Source: JBEDUK01 sp963781595 | GTDB lineage: Bacteria > Actinomycetota > UBA4738 | Assembly (NCBI GenBank): GCA_963781595.1 | Contig: CAWAGG010000006.1 | Coordinates: forward strand, 434,001-498,000 | DNA: 64,000 nucleotides | Direction: 5' to 3' | In this document: one piece after another, positions 17,166 through 25,141 of the stretch | Numbering within the stretch: position 1 is the stretch's first letter | How the letters are laid out: each line of letters opens with the position of its first letter | The notes under the pieces: model-generated | What the model was told of the DNA's origin: nothing | Database searches by the model: none | The model's input: the letters and a program-made list of their open reading frames with translations, nothing else | Program-made: the position numbers and the translations under genes

Positions 17166-18058
17166 CGACGCACGAGCCGGCCCCCGGCGTGCCGATGCCG
17201 TGGCTCGCGGGCCCGTTCGACCTGACCTGCGGCCTGCGGACGCTCGTGATGGGCATCCTGAACGTGACACCGGATTCGTTCTCCGATGGAGGTCGGTACC
17301 TCGAGGTGGGAGCCGCTGTGGCGCAGGGACTCCGGATGGTCGACGAGGGTGCGGACCTGATCGACGTCGGCGGCGAGTCGACCCGTCCGGGCGCGGCGTC
17401 AGTCGACGTCGACGAGGAGATCAGCCGCGTCGTGCCAGTGATCCGGCAGCTGACGGCGGCGGTGCCCGACGTGCCGGTCTCCGTGGACACGCGGAAGGCA
17501 GCCGTCGCATCCGCCGCGATCGAGGCAGGAGCGTCGATCGTGAACGACGTCTCGGGTGGGTTCGAATGGCAGCTCCTGGACGTGGTCCGGGCGAGCGGCG
17601 CCGGGTTCGTGCTGATGCACATGCGCGGGACGCCGGCGACGATGGCGGAGTTCGCCGACTACTCGAACGTGGTCGTCGACGTCCGCTCCGAGCTGGCGCT
17701 CCGCTTCGCGGCGGCGCGCGAAGCAGGGATCGATCCAGACCGGATCGTCCTGGACCCCGGCATCGGCTTCGCGAAGACCGCCGGGCAGAACCTGCGGCTC
17801 CTCCGGCGCGTCGAGGCGTTCGCGGAGCTCGGCCGGCCGCTCCTCGTCGGGCCCTCGCGGAAGTCGTTCGTCGGGAAGGTCCTCGGCGTCGAGGTCGAGG
17901 ACCGCCTCGAGGGGACGCTGGCCGCCGTGGCGTGGCTCGTGGCCCATGGCGTGCAGATCGTCCGCGTGCACGACGTCGTGCAGGCCATCCGCGTGTGCCG
18001 GATGGTCGAGGCGATCCGCGACGCCGAGCCCGGGGTCGAACCGGGGGACGGACGATGA
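17162..18058 (+). CDS. folP: Dihydropteroate synthase
   Basis: Condenses dihydropterin pyrophosphate with p-aminobenzoate; target of sulfonamides. The 298-residue TIM-barrel protein shows both family signatures, MGILNVTPDSFSDGG and DVGGESTRPGA, then VDTRKAAVA, NDVSGG, LDPGIGFAKT and GPSRKSFVGKVLG with the pterin-binding Lys/Ser/Arg. The GTG at 17162 overlaps the acyl-CoA ligase stop and the stop overlaps the next ATG (ATGA), so translation is likely coupled across the cluster. Length and motifs are normal; I see no sulfonamide-resistance-type insertion. Confidence 0.94.
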   Translation: MTTHEPAPGVPMPWLAGPFDLTCGLRTLVMGILNVTPDSFSDGGRYLEVGAAVAQGLRMVDEGADLIDVGGESTRPGAASVDVDEEISRVVPVIRQLTAAVPDVPVSVDTRKAAVASAAIEAGASIVNDVSGGFEWQLLDVVRASGAGFVLMHMRGTPATMAEFADYSNVVVDVRSELALRFAAAREAGIDPDRIVLDPGIGFAKTAGQNLRLLRRVEAFAELGRPLLVGPSRKSFVGKVLGVEVEDRLEGTLAAVAWLVAHGVQIVRVHDVVQAIRVCRMVEAIRDAEPGVEPGDGR

Positions 18059-18969
18059 ACATGCCTGCGCGCCACCGCTTCCCGTCCTCCGCGGGCGAGC
18101 TCTCGTACATCGACGCCGGCGCGGGCCGCCCGGTCGTGCTCCTCCACGGGTTCCCGACGTCCTCGTACCTCTGGCGCCGCGAGATCCCGGCGTTCGCGTC
18201 GCGGATGCGGGTGATCGCGCCGGACCTCCTCGGCTACGGGGAGAGCGAGAAGCCGGAGACCGCCGACCTGTCCGTGGGCGCTCAGGCCGGGTACGTCCGC
18301 GAGCTGCTCCGGGCGCTCGGCCTCGAGGAGGCCGCGATCGTCGGCCACGGCATCGGCGGCGGGGTGGCCCAGATCGTCGCCACGAGCGGCCTCGCGCGGT
18401 CCGTCGTCCTGGTGGACTCGGTCGCGCTGGACGCGCGGGCGGACGGCGGCGTGACCGCGTTGGGGGCGACGCCGCGGTCCGAACGGACGAAGGAGACGGC
18501 CGAACGTGCGGCGAGGCTCGCGCTCGAGGCCGGCGTCGAACGACGCGCCGCGATGACCGAAGGCGATCTCGACGTCTATCTCGCGCCGTGGCGGACGGAT
18601 CCCGGCGCCCTGTTCCGCGCCGCGGGATGGATCGACGGCGCGGGCCTCGATCGGGTCCCCGAGCGACTCACGGCGCTCGGGGTGCCCGTGTTCGTCGTGT
18701 GGGGCGAGGAGGACCGGATCCTGCCGGCGAGCCTGGCCGAACGCCTCCTCGACCGCATCCCGGGGGCGACCGTGGCCCTGCTTCCCGGCTGCGGGCACTT
18801 CGTCACCGAGGACGCCCCGACGACCGTCGGGCCGCTGATCTTCGAGTTCCTGCGGCGTTGGTACCTGGGCGAGGGGCACGCGAACCACCCGACGTCCGAG
18901 CCGGTTCCGGTGTTCCTCGAGCGCCCGCCGCCGGCGTTCGACGATCCGTTCGCGGACGAGGAGGCGTGA
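18055..18969 (+). CDS. Alpha/beta hydrolase-fold protein lacking the usual nucleophile
   Basis: A 304-residue alpha/beta hydrolase resembling haloalkane dehalogenase/epoxide hydrolase-type enzymes: VVLLHGFPTSSYLW oxyanion segment, PDLLGYGESEKP, then the elbow IVGHGIGGGVAQ near residue 100. In active relatives that elbow reads GH[D/S]xGG; here the nucleophile position is Gly (codon GGC, one base from GAC). The acid-loop Asp (VVWGEEDRILPA) and catalytic His (LPGCGHFVTEDAP) remain. It may be a non-catalytic or altered hydrolase. It overlaps folP by 4 bp (ATGA) and precedes a PPOX-fold gene, so it is cotranscribed with folate genes. Confidence 0.85.
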   Translation: MNMPARHRFPSSAGELSYIDAGAGRPVVLLHGFPTSSYLWRREIPAFASRMRVIAPDLLGYGESEKPETADLSVGAQAGYVRELLRALGLEEAAIVGHGIGGGVAQIVATSGLARSVVLVDSVALDARADGGVTALGATPRSERTKETAERAARLALEAGVERRAAMTEGDLDVYLAPWRTDPGALFRAAGWIDGAGLDRVPERLTALGVPVFVVWGEEDRILPASLAERLLDRIPGATVALLPGCGHFVTEDAPTTVGPLIFEFLRRWYLGEGHANHPTSEPVPVFLERPPPAFDDPFADEEA

Positions 18970-18976
18970 TCCGGCG

Positions 18977-19447
18977 ATGGCGAAGCTCGAGATCTCGCTG
19001 ACCCGGGACGAGCTGGACGCGTTCCTCGCCGAGCAGCGCATCGCGCGGGTCGCGACCGTCGGCGCCGGCGGTCCCCACGTGGTGCCGCTGTGGTTCGTCT
19101 GGTTCGATCGAGCGGTGTTCCTCAACACGACGACCGGGAACCGAACGGTCGTGAACCTGGATGGCGACCCGCGCGCCGCGGCGACCGTCGACGACGGGTC
19201 CGACTACGACACGCTCCGCGGGGTCGTGCTGCGCGGACGGGCGCTGCGCGCGGAGGGTGACCCGCGGCTCGGCGACGTGCAGCGCCGATGGTCCACCAAG
19301 TACCTGCACGGGAACCCCCTGCCGTACGAGCTGTGGAAGGGCCGGATCTGGCTCCGGCTCGACCCCGACGAGGTCGCCTCCTGGGACTTCCGCAAGATCC
19401 CTGAGGCGAAGGCGCGCCGCGAGGCGGCGCGCGCCGAGGGCCGATGA
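18977..19447 (+). CDS. Pyridoxamine 5'-phosphate oxidase-fold (F420/FMN-binding type) protein
   Basis: A 156-residue split-barrel protein: FLAEQRIARVATVGAGGPHVVPLWFVW, then NRTVVNLDGDPRAAATVDDG, typical of small PPOX-like proteins that bind FMN, F420 or heme. In Actinomycetota many are F420-dependent reductases; cofactor cannot be assigned from sequence alone. The gene is 7 bp after the alpha/beta hydrolase and overlaps folB by 4 bp (ATGA), so it is part of the folate transcript. It is a hitch-hiker or an accessory to pterin chemistry; I cannot tell which. Confidence 0.85.
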   Translation: MAKLEISLTRDELDAFLAEQRIARVATVGAGGPHVVPLWFVWFDRAVFLNTTTGNRTVVNLDGDPRAAATVDDGSDYDTLRGVVLRGRALRAEGDPRLGDVQRRWSTKYLHGNPLPYELWKGRIWLRLDPDEVASWDFRKIPEAKARREAARAEGR

Positions 19448-19794
19448 CGACGGCGAGGATCCTGCTGACCGGGATCCGCGCGGACGGTCGCCACGGTGCG
19501 AACCCCGGCGAACGGGACGCGCCCCAGGCGTTCGCCGTGGACCTCGATGTCCTGATCGACATGGGCGACGACGATGAACTCGAGGACACCGTGGACTACC
19601 GCGTGCTCGTGGACGCCGCGCGAGGGGTCGTCGAGGGCGGGTCGTTCGTCCTGCTCGAATCGCTCGCGGATGCGGTGGCCCGCGCGCTGTTCGGCCTGGA
19701 ACACGTGCAGCGCGTCGTCGCGACCGTCCACAAGCCGGGCGCGGCTGCGAACCTCGGCCTCGTCGACGTCGCCGCCGAGGCGACGGCAGGATGA
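19444..19794 (+). CDS. folB: Dihydroneopterin aldolase
   Basis: Converts 7,8-dihydroneopterin to 6-hydroxymethyl-dihydropterin and glycolaldehyde. The 116-residue protein is the normal length for the tunnelling-fold family. The N-terminal strand ILLTGIRADGRHGANPGE and the later VDYRVLVDAARGVVEGGSFVLLESLAD are standard, and the catalytic Lys lies in VATVHKPGA. It overlaps the PPOX gene upstream and folK downstream, each by an ATGA, giving tight coupling. The product passes directly to FolK. Confidence 0.93.
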   Translation: MTTARILLTGIRADGRHGANPGERDAPQAFAVDLDVLIDMGDDDELEDTVDYRVLVDAARGVVEGGSFVLLESLADAVARALFGLEHVQRVVATVHKPGAAANLGLVDVAAEATAG

Positions 19795-20300
19795 GCGCGA
19801 ACGGCCCGGTCCGCGCGTACCTTGGGCTGGGGTCGAACGTCGGCGATCGCTTGGCGAACCTCCGTCGAGCCGTCGAGCTGCTCGGCGACCGTGTGGGGGT
19901 GACCGTGGTGCGGACCTCGAGCGTCTACGAGACCGAACCCGTCGGCCCCGCACAACCGGACTTCCTGAACGCGGTGGCGGAGGTCGCGACCACGCTGTCG
20001 GCGCGCGAGCTGCTCCGCGCCTGCCTCGAGGCCGAAGCCGAGCTGGGCCGCGTCCGTGAGGAGCGCTGGGGCCCGAGGACGATCGACATCGACCTGCTCA
20101 TCTACGACGACGAACGGATCGACGAACCCGACCTCACCGTCCCGCACCCCCGCATGCACGAGCGCGGGTTCGTCCTGGTCCCGCTGGCCGAACTCGCGCC
20201 CGACGCCGTGCGCGAGGTCGGCGAGGAAGCCCTCGGTCTGGCTCGCAGATCGACGGGTGTGACCGCGTGGGCAGCGCCCGAGTCCCTCGCGGGCCGATGA
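19791..20300 (+). CDS. folK: 6-hydroxymethyl-7,8-dihydropterin pyrophosphokinase
   Basis: Transfers pyrophosphate from ATP to hydroxymethyl-dihydropterin, giving the FolP substrate. The 169-residue protein carries YLGLGSNVGDRLANL at the N-terminus, SSVYETEPVG and QPDFLNAV in the middle, and the signature RWGPRTIDIDLLIYDD with the two Mg-binding Asp residues, followed by PHPRMHERGFVLVPL. Nothing is missing. It is the last gene of the folate cluster; the 66-bp gap after it holds the promoter of a toxin-antitoxin pair. Confidence 0.94.
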   Translation: MSANGPVRAYLGLGSNVGDRLANLRRAVELLGDRVGVTVVRTSSVYETEPVGPAQPDFLNAVAEVATTLSARELLRACLEAEAELGRVREERWGPRTIDIDLLIYDDERIDEPDLTVPHPRMHERGFVLVPLAELAPDAVREVGEEALGLARRSTGVTAWAAPESLAGR

Positions 20301-20354
20301 GGTCGCCGTGCCGCGCGTCGAACGCCCGTATGTTCGTTCCGTATCACGATTGGT

Positions 20355-20360
20355 TATACT
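20355..20360 (+). promoter_or_regulatory. -10 box TATACT of the toxin-antitoxin operon
   Basis: TATACT lies 6 nt before the antitoxin ATG, a leaderless arrangement. The sequence around it is AT-richer than neighbouring DNA, and GTAT (20341-20344) with ATAC (20356-20359) form a small inverted pair that could be part of an autoregulatory operator for the ribbon-helix-helix antitoxin. Confidence 0.55.
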
Positions 20361-20366
20361 TCGTGC

Positions 20367-20615
20367 ATGACGACGGTAGCGGTGAGGCTCTCGCCTGAGG
20401 TCGTGGAGGCGCTCGATCGCCTCGTCGACGATGGACGCTTCGCGACGAGGACCGAGGCGATCCGGTCGGCGCTCGACACCCTCCTCCGGGCGTACCGCGA
20501 GGCCGAGATCGATCGGGCGATCGTCGAGGGGTACCGGGCGATGCCTCAGACCGACGAAGAGGTCGCGCTGGCCACGGCGGCGACCATCGCGCTCATCGAG
20601 GAGGAGCCGTGGTGA
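20367..20615 (+). CDS. Ribbon-helix-helix antitoxin (type II TA)
   Basis: An 82-residue protein. The N-terminal TTVAVRLSPEVVEALDRLVDDGRFATRTEAIRSAL is a ribbon-helix-helix DNA-binding domain with the strand residues facing DNA. The C-terminal half (YREAEIDRAIVEGY, then PQTDEEVALATAATIALIEEEPW) is acidic and likely wraps the toxin. It probably represses its own operon and neutralises the MazF-like product encoded immediately downstream, whose GTG overlaps this stop. The pair sits between the folate and pantothenate genes. Confidence 0.88.
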   Translation: MTTVAVRLSPEVVEALDRLVDDGRFATRTEAIRSALDTLLRAYREAEIDRAIVEGYRAMPQTDEEVALATAATIALIEEEPW

Positions 20616-20926
20616 GCGAGCCCCACCGCGCGGATGTCTGGTGGGCCGAGATGCCCGATAAGCGGCGACCCGTCGTGATCCTGACGCGCGACGCTGCGAT
20701 CCCAGTCCTTCGCATGTTGATGGTCGCGCCCGTGACGACCAGGGTTCGTGGGATCCCGACCGAGGTTCCTCTCGATGCCTCGGACGGGATGCCCTCCCAG
20801 TGCGTCGCGACGCTCGACAACGTGACGTTGGCGGATCGGTCCTTCCTCGTCGAGCGATTGGCGAAGCTCTCCCCGATCCGCATGGACGAGATCTGTCGAG
20901 CCCTGAACATCGCGGTGGGCTGTTGA
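20609..20926 (+). CDS. MazF/PemK-type endoribonuclease toxin
   Basis: A 105-residue toxin of the MazF/PemK/CcdB-like barrel family. Recognisable parts are HRADVWWAEMPDKRRPVVILTRD, with the family's R-P-V-V-I strand, VAPVTTRVRGIPTEVPLD with the conserved Thr-Arg, and SQCVATLDNVTLADRSFLVERLAKLS, with the usual second-half D and L-x-x-L-S positions. The predicted activity is sequence-specific mRNA cleavage. The GTG start at 20609 overlaps the antitoxin by 7 bp. Cleavage sequence cannot be predicted. Confidence 0.88.
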   Translation: MVSEPHRADVWWAEMPDKRRPVVILTRDAAIPVLRMLMVAPVTTRVRGIPTEVPLDASDGMPSQCVATLDNVTLADRSFLVERLAKLSPIRMDEICRALNIAVGC

Positions 20927-20951
20927 TCATCGAGCGCGACGAGAGGACGTC

Positions 20952-21854
20952 CTGACGGATCAGCAGCCCGATGAACCCGGAGAACGCTCGCCCACCACGG
21001 CGATCATCGGGGCGGGCCGCGTCGGCACGACGCTCGGTGTGCTGCTCGAACGAGCCGGGTATCCGATCGTCGCGGCCAGCGGGCGCGACGCCTCCCGCGA
21101 GCGGGTCGCCCGGTTCCTGCCGGGGATCCCGTTCGTCGACGCCCGCGACGCCGCGCGCGGAGCCGACATCGTCGTGGTCGCCGTCCCCGACGACCTGATC
21201 GTTCCTACGGTCGCGGCGCTTGCCCGGGCGGGCTCGCTCCACGCGGGACAGAGCGTGGTCCACGTGTCGGGTTCGACGTCGCTCGCCGCGCTCGACGCCG
21301 CCCGTGAGGCCGGCGCGCGCATCCTGTCGCTCCATCCGCTCCAGTCGTTCCCCGACGTGGAGACCGGGATCGCGCGCCTGCCCGGGAGCGGGATCGCGGT
21401 CACCGCGAAGGACGAGCGCGATATGGCCTTCGGCGAACGACTCGCGCGCGACGTCGGCGCGACCCCGTTCCGTCTGGACGATGAAGTAAAGCCGCTTTAC
21501 CATGCGGGAGCCGTGTTCGCTGCGAACTACCTCGTGACCGTCGAGGCGCTCGCCGAACGGGTCATGCGTGCCGCCGGCATCGACGACCCGTTGCCGTTCC
21601 TCCACGCGCTCGCGCGGACGAGCTTCGAGCGGACCTTCGACGCCGGACCCGGCGCCGCGCTCACCGGGCCCGCGGTCCGCGGCGACACGGGCACGATCGA
21701 ACGGAACCTGACCGCCCTCTCGCGGCATTCGCCGGAGTCGGTCGCCGCGTACGTCGCCCTCGGGCTGGCCGCGGCGCGACTGGCCGCGGACGCCGGGCGC
21801 CTCGGCGACGAGGACCTGGACCGGGTCGAGGCGGCCCTGAACCGATGGACGTGA
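20952..21854 (+). CDS. Rossmann-like/DUF2520 protein, candidate ketopantoate reductase (CTG start)
   Basis: A 300-residue dehydrogenase-like protein: Rossmann motif AIIGAGRVGTTLGVLLERAG, VVVAVPDDLI, SGSTSLAAL, and a helical C-terminal domain beginning VKPLYHAGAVFAANYLV (DUF2520). The glycine-rich loop lies upstream of the first in-frame GTG (21039), and no ATG, GTG or TTG precedes it. CTG at 20952 follows GAGAGGA at 4 bp and is the only reasonable start. Placement with panC (10-bp overlap) and coaX suggests ketopantoate reduction, as in PanG-type enzymes recalled from other bacteria; this is inference. It could also be an uncharacterised NADP oxidoreductase. Confidence 0.8.
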   Translation: MTDQQPDEPGERSPTTAIIGAGRVGTTLGVLLERAGYPIVAASGRDASRERVARFLPGIPFVDARDAARGADIVVVAVPDDLIVPTVAALARAGSLHAGQSVVHVSGSTSLAALDAAREAGARILSLHPLQSFPDVETGIARLPGSGIAVTAKDERDMAFGERLARDVGATPFRLDDEVKPLYHAGAVFAANYLVTVEALAERVMRAAGIDDPLPFLHALARTSFERTFDAGPGAALTGPAVRGDTGTIERNLTALSRHSPESVAAYVALGLAAARLAADAGRLGDEDLDRVEAALNRWT

Positions 21855-22705
21855 TCACGTCGCCGCACGCGTACCGCGCGGCGATGAACCTCGCCCGATC
21901 CGGCGGGGCTTCGGTCGGCTTCGTCCCGACGATGGGCGCGTTGCACGCCGGCCACCTCTCGCTGCTCCGCCGGGCGCGCGTGGACGCGGACCACCTGGCG
22001 ATGTCGATCTTCGTGAACCCGCTCCAGTTCGGGCCGACCGAGGACCTGGCCAGCTACCCGAGGCCGATCGACCGAGACCTGGGGGTCGCCGAGCAGGTCG
22101 GATGCGACACTGTGTTCACGCCGACGACGGGCGACATGTACCCGAACGGCCCGCCCGCCGTGACGATCGATCCGGGTCCGGTGGGCGATCGGCTGGAGGG
22201 CGCCTCCCGGCCGGGACACTTCCGCGGGGTCCTCACGGTCGTGTCGAAGCTCTTCCACCTGACGGGCCCCTCGCGCTCGTACTTCGGTGAGAAGGACGCC
22301 CAGCAGGTCTACCTGGTCCGGTCCATGGCTCGTGACCTGGACATCCCCGTGGAGGTCATCGCCTGCTCGACGATCCGCGACCGTGACGGGCTCGCGATGT
22401 CGTCGCGCAACGCGCACCTCTCGCTCGAGCAGCGCGGGGCGGCGGCCTGCCTGTCGCAGGCCCTGCAGTACGCGGTCCTGCTCGCCGCCGCCGGCGAGGG
22501 TTCGCGCGACGCGCTCGCCGACGCGATGCGGGAGCGGATCGCGAGCGAACCGCTCGCCGCCCTCGACTACTCGACGGTCGTCAACGACCGGACATGGGAT
22601 GAACCCGAGACCCTCGAGCGGCCGGCGCGGGCGGTGGTCGCGGCGCGCTTCGGCAGGGTCCGCCTGATCGACAACGCGCTGCTGCCGGTCGGCGGCGCGA
22701 GCTAG
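21845..22705 (+). CDS. panC: Pantothenate synthetase (pantoate-beta-alanine ligase)
   Basis: Condenses pantoate and beta-alanine using ATP via pantoyl-adenylate. The 286-residue protein shows FVPTMGALHAGHLSLLRRAR with the HxGH nucleotide motif, IFVNPLQFGPTEDLASYPR, GHFRGVLTVVSKLFH, YFGEKDAQQ and the KMSKS-like AMSSRN. The ATG at 21845 overlaps the DUF2520 gene by 10 bp. panB and panD are not in the window. A new promoter with a -10 box at 22738 probably separates it from coaX. Confidence 0.94.
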   Translation: MDVITSPHAYRAAMNLARSGGASVGFVPTMGALHAGHLSLLRRARVDADHLAMSIFVNPLQFGPTEDLASYPRPIDRDLGVAEQVGCDTVFTPTTGDMYPNGPPAVTIDPGPVGDRLEGASRPGHFRGVLTVVSKLFHLTGPSRSYFGEKDAQQVYLVRSMARDLDIPVEVIACSTIRDRDGLAMSSRNAHLSLEQRGAAACLSQALQYAVLLAAAGEGSRDALADAMRERIASEPLAALDYSTVVNDRTWDEPETLERPARAVVAARFGRVRLIDNALLPVGGAS

Positions 22706-22737
22706 CGGCGATCCGGGACGGGCGGGCGGCCGCGCGG

Positions 22738-22743
22738 TAGCCT
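22738..22743 (+). promoter_or_regulatory. -10 box TAGCCT upstream of coaX
   Basis: TAGCCT lies 58 nt before the coaX ATG, in the 96-bp gap after panC, giving a predicted leader of about 50 nt that contains a strong AGGGAGG ribosome site. No clear -35 is seen. Confidence 0.35.
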
Positions 22744-22801
22744 CGGGGCCGCCACGCGTCCGCCGGAGGCGCGAGGCACGGCCCCAGGGAGGCTCGAACC
22801 G

Positions 22802-23584
22802 ATGCTGCTGGCGATCGACGTCGGGAACACCGAGACCCTGATCGGCGTGTTCGACGGCGACGAGCTCCGGTGGCACTGGCGCATGGCGACGCGCCCCGAC
22901 CGCACGGCCGACGAGCTCGCGTTGCTGTTCGGTGGCTTCCTCGAGCTGGAGGGCCTGTCGTTCGACCAGGAGATCACCGGCGTGTCGCTCGCCTCCGTCG
23001 TGCCGCGGCAGACGCAGGCGCTCCGCGACATGGTGCCGAGGTACTTCGGCTTCCCGCCGATCGTCGTCGAACCCGGGACGAAGACCGGCATGCCGATCCT
23101 GTACGACAACCCGAAGGAGGTCGGTGCCGACCGGATCGCGAACGCCGTCGCGGCCAACGCGCGGTACGGCGCGCCGGTGATCGTCGTCGACCTCGGCACG
23201 GCGACGAACTTCGACGTGGTGTCCGCGAACGGCGAGTACCTCGGCGGGGTCCTCGCGCCCGGCTTGCAGGTGAGCGCCGACGCGCTGTTCGCCCGGACGG
23301 CTCGTCTGCCCCGCGTCGAGCTGGTTCCGCCCCGCTCGGTCGTGGCGAAGACCACGGTCGAGAGCTTGCAGGCGGGCCTGATCTACGGGACCGTGGACAT
23401 GATCGACGGGCTCGTCGAGCGGATCCAGAAGGACGTCGGGGTCGGTGAGGTCATCGCGACCGGCGGCCTCGCGCCCATCGTCGCGGGGGAGTCGCGGACG
23501 GTCACGCAGCACGAACCCTGGCTGACCCTCGAGGGCCTCAGGTTGATCTTCGAGCTGAACGACGGCGCGGCGGACGCCGGGTGA
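22802..23584 (+). CDS. coaX: Type III pantothenate kinase
   Basis: First step of CoA synthesis from pantothenate. The 260-residue protein belongs to the ASKHA fold: LLAIDVGNTETLIGVFDGDEL (phosphate 1), NPKEVGADRIANAVAA, VVDLGTATNFDVVSANGEYLGG (phosphate 2) and SADALFARTARLPRVEL, all typical of CoaX rather than CoaA. CoaX needs a monovalent cation and resists CoA feedback, which is family knowledge. The stop overlaps the lysS GTG by 4 bp. With panC and the DUF2520 protein upstream this forms a pantothenate-to-CoA cluster. Confidence 0.94.
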   Translation: MLLAIDVGNTETLIGVFDGDELRWHWRMATRPDRTADELALLFGGFLELEGLSFDQEITGVSLASVVPRQTQALRDMVPRYFGFPPIVVEPGTKTGMPILYDNPKEVGADRIANAVAANARYGAPVIVVDLGTATNFDVVSANGEYLGGVLAPGLQVSADALFARTARLPRVELVPPRSVVAKTTVESLQAGLIYGTVDMIDGLVERIQKDVGVGEVIATGGLAPIVAGESRTVTQHEPWLTLEGLRLIFELNDGAADAG

Positions 23585-25116
23585 CGATGCCCGACGGCGA
23601 CGGCGTCGAAGCGTCCGGCGGACCTCCGGAGGACCTGGGGACCGGCCGGCTCGAGGAGGCGCTGGCCGCGCGCCGCGCGAAGCTCGAACGGCTCCGCGAG
23701 CGAGGCGTCGACCCGTTCGCGCTGGGCTTCGATCCCGACCGGTCGATCGCCGACGTGCGGGCGATGTTCACGGACCTGGCTCCCGCGACGGAGACCGGGT
23801 ATCGGGTCCGCGTTGCCGGAAGGGTCATGCTGCTCCGCCGGCACGGGAAGCTGGCGTTCGCAACGATCCGGGACCGGAGCGCGGACCTCCAGCTGTTCGT
23901 GGCGGAGGACACGGTCGACGCCGACGGCTGGGCGCTCGTCGAGGACCTCGACCTCGGCGACCTGGTCGGCGCCGAGGGTCAAGTGGTCACCACGAAGCGC
24001 GGCGAGCTGTCGGTGAAGGCCGAACGCCTGACGCTGTTGACGAAGGCCCTGCGCCCGATGCCGGAGAAGTGGCACGGCCTGAAGGACCCGGACGCGCAGC
24101 AGCGCCAGCGGTACCTGCATCTGGCGACGGACCTGGACGCGAGGCGCTACGTGACCGCCCGCGCCGCGACCCTCCGCGCGATCCGGCGGGTCCTGGACGA
24201 ACGCGGGTTCGTCGAGGTCGAGACCCCGGTTCTCCAGCCGGTGGCCGGCGGCGCGATGGCCAAGCCGTTCTCGACCCACCACAACGTGCTGGACATCGAC
24301 CTCTACCTGCGGATCTCGCTCGAGCTGTACCTGAAGCGCCTGCTGGTCGGCGGCCTCGAACGCGTCTACGAGATCGGGCGGAACTTCCGCAACGAGGGGA
24401 TCGACCGGAGTCACAACCCCGAGTTCACGATGCTCGAGGTCTATCAGGCGTACGCGGACTACTTCGACATGATCGAACTGGTCGAAACCCTCGCGCGCGA
24501 GTCGGCGCTGGCGGTGACCGGTTCGACGACCGTCACGTACCGCGAACGCGAACTGGATATGGCGGCGCCATGGCGTCGGATCACGGTCCTCGGTTCGGTC
24601 TCCGAGGCCGCCGGCGAGGAGGTCACGCTGGACCGGCCGCTGGCGGACCTCCGCGCGCTTGCCGACCGCCACGACGTCAAGGCCGACCCGGCCTGGGGTC
24701 ACGGCGCGATCGTGAAGGAGCTGTACGAGAAGCTGGTCGAACCAACGCTGTTCGAACCGACGTTCGTGATGGACTTCCCGCGCGAGGTCTCGCCGCTCGC
24801 CCGACCGCACCGGTCGCAGCCGGGGCTCACCGAGCACGTCGATCCCGTGATCGGCGGGATCGAGATGGGGACCGCGTACTCGGAGCTGACCGATCCGGTC
24901 GAGCAGCGGGCGAAGTTCGACCAGCAGCTCGCCGCGAAGGGTGCCGGTGACGAGGAGGCCCACCCCTACGACGAGGACTTCGTCGAAGCCCTCGAGCACG
25001 GGATGCCGCCGGCGGGCGGCCTGGGCCTCGGGATCGACCGGCTGCTGATGGTCCTCACCGACGCGCCGTCGATCCGGGACCTGATCCTGTTCCCGCACCA
25101 TCGGCCCGAGGCCTGA
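23581..25116 (+). CDS. lysS: Lysyl-tRNA synthetase, class II
   Basis: Charges tRNA-Lys. The 511-residue protein has an N-terminal OB fold (about 75-185; RVAGRVMLLRRHGKLAFATIRD) and a class II catalytic core: motif 1 around RRVLDERGFVEVETPVL, motif 2 NFRNEGIDRSHNPEFTMLE, and motif 3 GGLGLGIDRLLMVLTD. The N-terminal 30 residues are extra and poorly conserved. The GTG at 23581 overlaps coaX; an ATG at 23587 is equally possible. It ends 25 bp from a convergent minus-strand gene with no visible terminator. Confidence 0.95.
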   Translation: MTMPDGDGVEASGGPPEDLGTGRLEEALAARRAKLERLRERGVDPFALGFDPDRSIADVRAMFTDLAPATETGYRVRVAGRVMLLRRHGKLAFATIRDRSADLQLFVAEDTVDADGWALVEDLDLGDLVGAEGQVVTTKRGELSVKAERLTLLTKALRPMPEKWHGLKDPDAQQRQRYLHLATDLDARRYVTARAATLRAIRRVLDERGFVEVETPVLQPVAGGAMAKPFSTHHNVLDIDLYLRISLELYLKRLLVGGLERVYEIGRNFRNEGIDRSHNPEFTMLEVYQAYADYFDMIELVETLARESALAVTGSTTVTYRERELDMAAPWRRITVLGSVSEAAGEEVTLDRPLADLRALADRHDVKADPAWGHGAIVKELYEKLVEPTLFEPTFVMDFPREVSPLARPHRSQPGLTEHVDPVIGGIEMGTAYSELTDPVEQRAKFDQQLAAKGAGDEEAHPYDEDFVEALEHGMPPAGGLGLGIDRLLMVLTDAPSIRDLILFPHHRPEA

Positions 25117-25141
25117 TGACGGTTGGGCCGAGATCCGGTCG

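Noticed and set aside
14940..17270. Long minus-strand open frame opposite the acyl-CoA ligase
   Set aside because: No family similarity; the plus strand has intact ANL motifs throughout.
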